Source: a gamma proteobacterium HIMB55 (GTDB taxonomy: Bacteria; Pseudomonadota; Gammaproteobacteria; Pseudomonadales; Halieaceae). Taken from it: 64,000 nt of DNA. This document shows, piece by piece, positions 61,532 through 64,000 of this stretch. Within the stretch, counting starts at the first letter, position 1; each line of letters begins with the position of its first letter. The notes below the pieces were generated by a model that did not search any database, was not told the DNA's origin, and saw nothing but the letters and a program-made list of their open reading frames with translations. The stretch spans positions 1,198,035 to 1,262,034 of the forward strand of contig AGIF02000001.1 in the NCBI GenBank assembly GCA_000227505.4, read 5' to 3'. The translations under genes and the position numbers were made by a program.

Positions 61532-62284
61532 TTACTGCTCAAACAGACGAGTCACAGAGGGGGAAGTTTGGATGGACGATCGCCAAGGCGAAATATCGAT
61601 GCCGCCGCGGCGCTGAAAAAAGCCTACAACCTGAAGTGAATCGGGTTTTAGAGCACTCTCTAGGCGCGAATAAAGGTCCTCTACACACTGCTCATGGAAA
61701 CCCTGATGGTTACGAAGGCTCTCGATGCACCTACCTATAACTACAGCGTCAAATTGTGCTTCACAAACATCAATCATAAGTGTCGCCCAATCGGGTTGAG
61801 ACGTAACGGGGCACAACGATCGAAAACCTAACGATGTAAATCGCTTGGTCGGCTGGTCAGCTGAGCTAAAAGGCTCCACCGCCTCAATCAAGCACGAACT
61901 CTTCTGAAGCGCTTCAAAGGTTTGAAGCTCAAGCTTAACGCTCGCTTCAGTAAGTGCAGAGAGATCCCGCTCGATGCAGACCACTGCATCGGTATCGGTG
62001 GCAAACGTATGTGCGTTCAGAGAGTTCAAATAGAGCTTAAGGGACTTGGATTCAACGGTATTGGGGCTCGAAGCCGGGATGATCAGCGCACCCGTTGCGT
62101 AGCGAACCTCACCTGAGTTCAGCAACCAGCTCAACTCATAGCAGTGCCATACATCATAGCCACTAGTCAGCTTAGTCGAGGGTTGAGCAATCTGGGAACG
62201 CCCTCGTCCCCGGTCTATTGCCTCCAAAACCTCGGGCGCGTAAATCTCCGGGGCGGCAACTACACTTCCTAAAACACCTGCCAA
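61532..62284 (-). CDS. queF: NADPH-dependent 7-cyano-7-deazaguanine reductase
   Basis: QueF reduces preQ0 to preQ1 in queuosine synthesis. This 250-residue long-form protein has the NADPH motif ESKSLKLYLNSLN, the catalytic Cys in RSLCPVTSQPDWATL, LRNHQGFHEQCVEDLYSRL and GGIDISPWRS near the end. The start is TTG at 62284, because no ATG or GTG is in frame nearby; the start is weak and the N-terminus may be longer. It follows the ABC permease gene within 3 bp. Confidence 0.92.
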   Translation of the reverse strand: MAGVLGSVVAAPEIYAPEVLEAIDRGRGRSQIAQPSTKLTSGYDVWHCYELSWLLNSGEVRYATGALIIPASSPNTVESKSLKLYLNSLNAHTFATDTDAVVCIERDLSALTEASVKLELQTFEALQKSSCLIEAVEPFSSADQPTKRFTSLGFRSLCPVTSQPDWATLMIDVCEAQFDAVVIGRCIESLRNHQGFHEQCVEDLYSRLESALKPDSLQVVGFFQRRGGIDISPWRSSIQTSPSVTRLFEQ

Positions 62285-62286
62285 GA

Positions 62287-63060
62287 TTAGGTTCTCAGTC
62301 TCGTGCCAGTCCCCAGAAGGTGCATTGCGTAAGCAAAAGACCCGATGGTAAGCGCCGCTAGCATGGTAAAGGACACGGTGATGTCTACGTCACTCACGCC
62401 CAAGACGCCATATCGAAAGGCGTTAACCACGTATACCAACGGGTTGATCTGCGAGATGCTAGCCCAGAAATCGGGCAGTAGATCGAGCGAATAAAAAACG
62501 CCACCGAGATAGGTCAGCGGCGTTAGCACGAAGGTAGGCACGATATTGACGTCATCGAAGGTGTTGGCAAAGACAGCGTTAATAAGCCCCAGCAGCGAGA
62601 ACGAAATCGAGGTCAAAGTGACGACACCAATCACCACGAGCCAGCTGTGAATATCGAGCTTGGTGAAGAACAGCGCCACCGAAGTCACGATAATGGATAC
62701 CAGAATGCCTCGGGATACACCGCCCGCAGCGTAGCCCAATACGATCACGTACGTCGGTGTGGGCGATACCAATAGCTCTTCAATGCTGTTGTTAAACTTC
62801 GCACCAAAAAAAGAGCCCACTACGTTCGCGTAGGTGTTCGTAATGATGGCCATCATGATCAGGCCCGGCACGACAAATTCCATGTAACTAACGCCGCCCA
62901 TAGTGCCAATACGCTTGCCAATCAGGGTCCCAAAAATCAAAAAATACAGAGACATCGTGATAGCTGAAGGCAACAGGGTCTGTGTCCAAATGCGGAGGTA
63001 ACGACGCACCTCTTTTCGCATGATGGTTAAAAAAGCGATCCACTGCTCATAGGGGCTCAT
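62287..63060 (-). CDS. ABC-2 type transporter permease (YadH-like)
   Basis: This 257-residue inner-membrane protein has six spans and the ABC-2 pattern VVPGLIMMAIITNTYANVVG and LTPLTYLGGVFYSLDLLPDF. It pairs with the ATPase, whose stop overlaps its ATG (ATGA). The combination matches the YadGH-type exporter of unknown substrate. Confidence 0.92.
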   Translation of the reverse strand: MSPYEQWIAFLTIMRKEVRRYLRIWTQTLLPSAITMSLYFLIFGTLIGKRIGTMGGVSYMEFVVPGLIMMAIITNTYANVVGSFFGAKFNNSIEELLVSPTPTYVIVLGYAAGGVSRGILVSIIVTSVALFFTKLDIHSWLVVIGVVTLTSISFSLLGLINAVFANTFDDVNIVPTFVLTPLTYLGGVFYSLDLLPDFWASISQINPLVYVVNAFRYGVLGVSDVDITVSFTMLAALTIGSFAYAMHLLGTGTRLRT

Positions 63061-63974
63061 GATGCGCCCTCCAGGACGTTTACAAACATCCTTTCAAGTC
63101 TGTTCTCTTTGTTGCGCATACTGACAACCGATACACCGAGCTCACCCAAAGCAGTGAATACACGAGCAAGCTCCTGCCCTTTTTCAATTTCAACCTCTAG
63201 ACACTGAGGTTCGACCTGCCGAACTTGGTACCCCGGTATGGAGATACCACTGGGCAATTCCTCTTGCGTATCGAGGAGGAATGTCTCGCTGTTGAGGCCA
63301 CGCAGCAAATCTCTGATCGCACCGTCGGTAACGATTTTTCCTTGGTTAATGATACCTACGTTGCGACACAACATTTCTGCCTCTTCGAGGTAGTGGGTTG
63401 TCAAGATGATGGTTCGACCCTCGTCGTTAGTTTCGCGAAGGAAATCGTACATGCTGCGGCGCATTTCAATATCAACACCTGCAGTCGGTTCGTCCAAGAT
63501 CAGTACACGGGGCTCATGCACTAGCGCGCGAGCGATCATCAGTCGACGCTTCATACCCCCGGATAACATGCGCATCTGAACGTGTTGCTTGTCCGCAATA
63601 CCCAGTTTTTCCAGGTAGTATTCGGCGCGCTGGCGTGCAAGTCCGATGGGGATGCCGTAGTAGCCCGCCTGATGAATCAAAACGTCCTCAACTTTTTCGA
63701 AGACGTTAAAATTAAATTCCTGTGGAACGATGCCGATTTGCTTCTTGGCGAGTGAGAAATCTTCATCAATATCAATGCCACAGATTTTCACAGAGCCGCC
63801 GGATTTCGACACCAGAGAGCTCACAATACCAATCGTGGTCGACTTCCCCGCACCATTCGGTCCTAAGAGTGCATAAAAGTCGCCCTCCTCAACCTTAAGA
63901 TCGATTCCTTTTAGTGCCTGAAAACCATTTGCATAGGTTTTCTGGAGATTCGAGATTTCTAAGGCCGCCGGCAT
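63057..63974 (-). CDS. ABC transporter ATP-binding protein (YadG-like)
   Basis: This 305-residue ATPase has Walker A LLGPNGAGKSTTIG, Q-loop IVPQEFNF, signature MLSGGMKRRLMIARALVH, Walker B VLILDEPTAGVD and H-loop ILTTHYLEEAEM. It powers the ABC-2 permease encoded just downstream. C-terminal part of about 80 residues is variable. The ATG at 63974 gives the usual N-terminus. Confidence 0.95.
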   Translation of the reverse strand: MPAALEISNLQKTYANGFQALKGIDLKVEEGDFYALLGPNGAGKSTTIGIVSSLVSKSGGSVKICGIDIDEDFSLAKKQIGIVPQEFNFNVFEKVEDVLIHQAGYYGIPIGLARQRAEYYLEKLGIADKQHVQMRMLSGGMKRRLMIARALVHEPRVLILDEPTAGVDIEMRRSMYDFLRETNDEGRTIILTTHYLEEAEMLCRNVGIINQGKIVTDGAIRDLLRGLNSETFLLDTQEELPSGISIPGYQVRQVEPQCLEVEIEKGQELARVFTALGELGVSVVSMRNKENRLERMFVNVLEGAS

Positions 63975-64000
63975 GAGGGCTCCGCTACAAAATGGAGCGC

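Noticed and set aside
1-64000. CRISPR array, prophage or insertion sequence
   Set aside because: No regularly spaced short repeats, and no transposase, integrase or phage structural gene was recognised.

Overview
This window reads as chromosome from a marine heterotrophic gammaproteobacterium. Moderate GC, Gram-negative LPS-core genes, a TonB receptor, QueF, a CysG/CysI/CysH operon with DUF2849 and DUF934, and betaine-type osmolyte genes together resemble the OM60/NOR5 (Halieaceae) group. That placement is inference from gene content only. I see no phage, transposase, integrase or CRISPR array.

Layout. 1-5.6 kb: LPS inner-core heptose genes (hldE cut by the left edge, a GT9 heptosyltransferase, an O-antigen-ligase-like protein, gmhB, gmhA), interrupted by an opposite-strand sulfotransferase. 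5.8-14.9 kb: small enzymes (DUF1330, YbjQ, an apparently exported RidA, LysE exporter, haloalkane-dehalogenase-like hydrolase, GST, DUF1993, M24 peptidase, tyrosine-phosphatase-like protein, cupin) and, at 9.0-11.0 kb, a prolyl-4-hydroxylase-like enzyme facing a GT60-type GlcNAc transferase. 15.0-19.3 kb: TauD-like dioxygenase, SoxC-like sulfite dehydrogenase, its cytochrome c and an MFS carrier, most simply a route from organosulfonate through sulfite to sulfate. 19.3-30.7 kb: small membrane proteins, a COQ4-like protein, lipase-like hydrolase, two SDRs, thioesterase, NUDIX, a cytoplasmic molybdopterin oxidoreductase with an exported propeller protein, and an amidohydrolase.

30.8-32.3 kb: a lower-GC island holding one unknown membrane protein between two near-identical 50-bp direct repeats, close to tRNA-Cys. 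32.6-37.7 kb: assimilatory sulfate reduction operon (cysG, DUF2849, cysI, APS-type cysH, DUF934) divergent from an Lrp/AsnC regulator. 37.8-43.3 kb: small membrane proteins, SrkA-type kinase, glyoxalase-fold protein, DUF938 methyltransferase, enoyl-CoA hydratase, and a 51-residue Arg/Glu repeat protein. 43.5-58.5 kb: heterotetrameric sarcosine oxidase (soxBDAG) and a dimethylglycine-dehydrogenase-like enzyme, the last steps of betaine demethylation; between them are a cysteine-synthase-like enzyme, a TonB receptor, a large BNR-propeller protein and two overlapping micro-genes. 58.6-64 kb: tRNA-Ser with a duplicated 3' end and terminator, MAPEG protein, D-aminoacylase-like amidohydrolase, queF and an ABC-2 exporter.

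The candidates for something less described are the hydroxylase/GlcNAc-transferase pair, the direct-repeat-bounded membrane protein, the tRNA-Ser tail duplication and several micro-proteins. Two unrelated gene sets here share the name sox: sarcosine oxidase (43.5-48.8 kb) and sulfur oxidation (16-18 kb).
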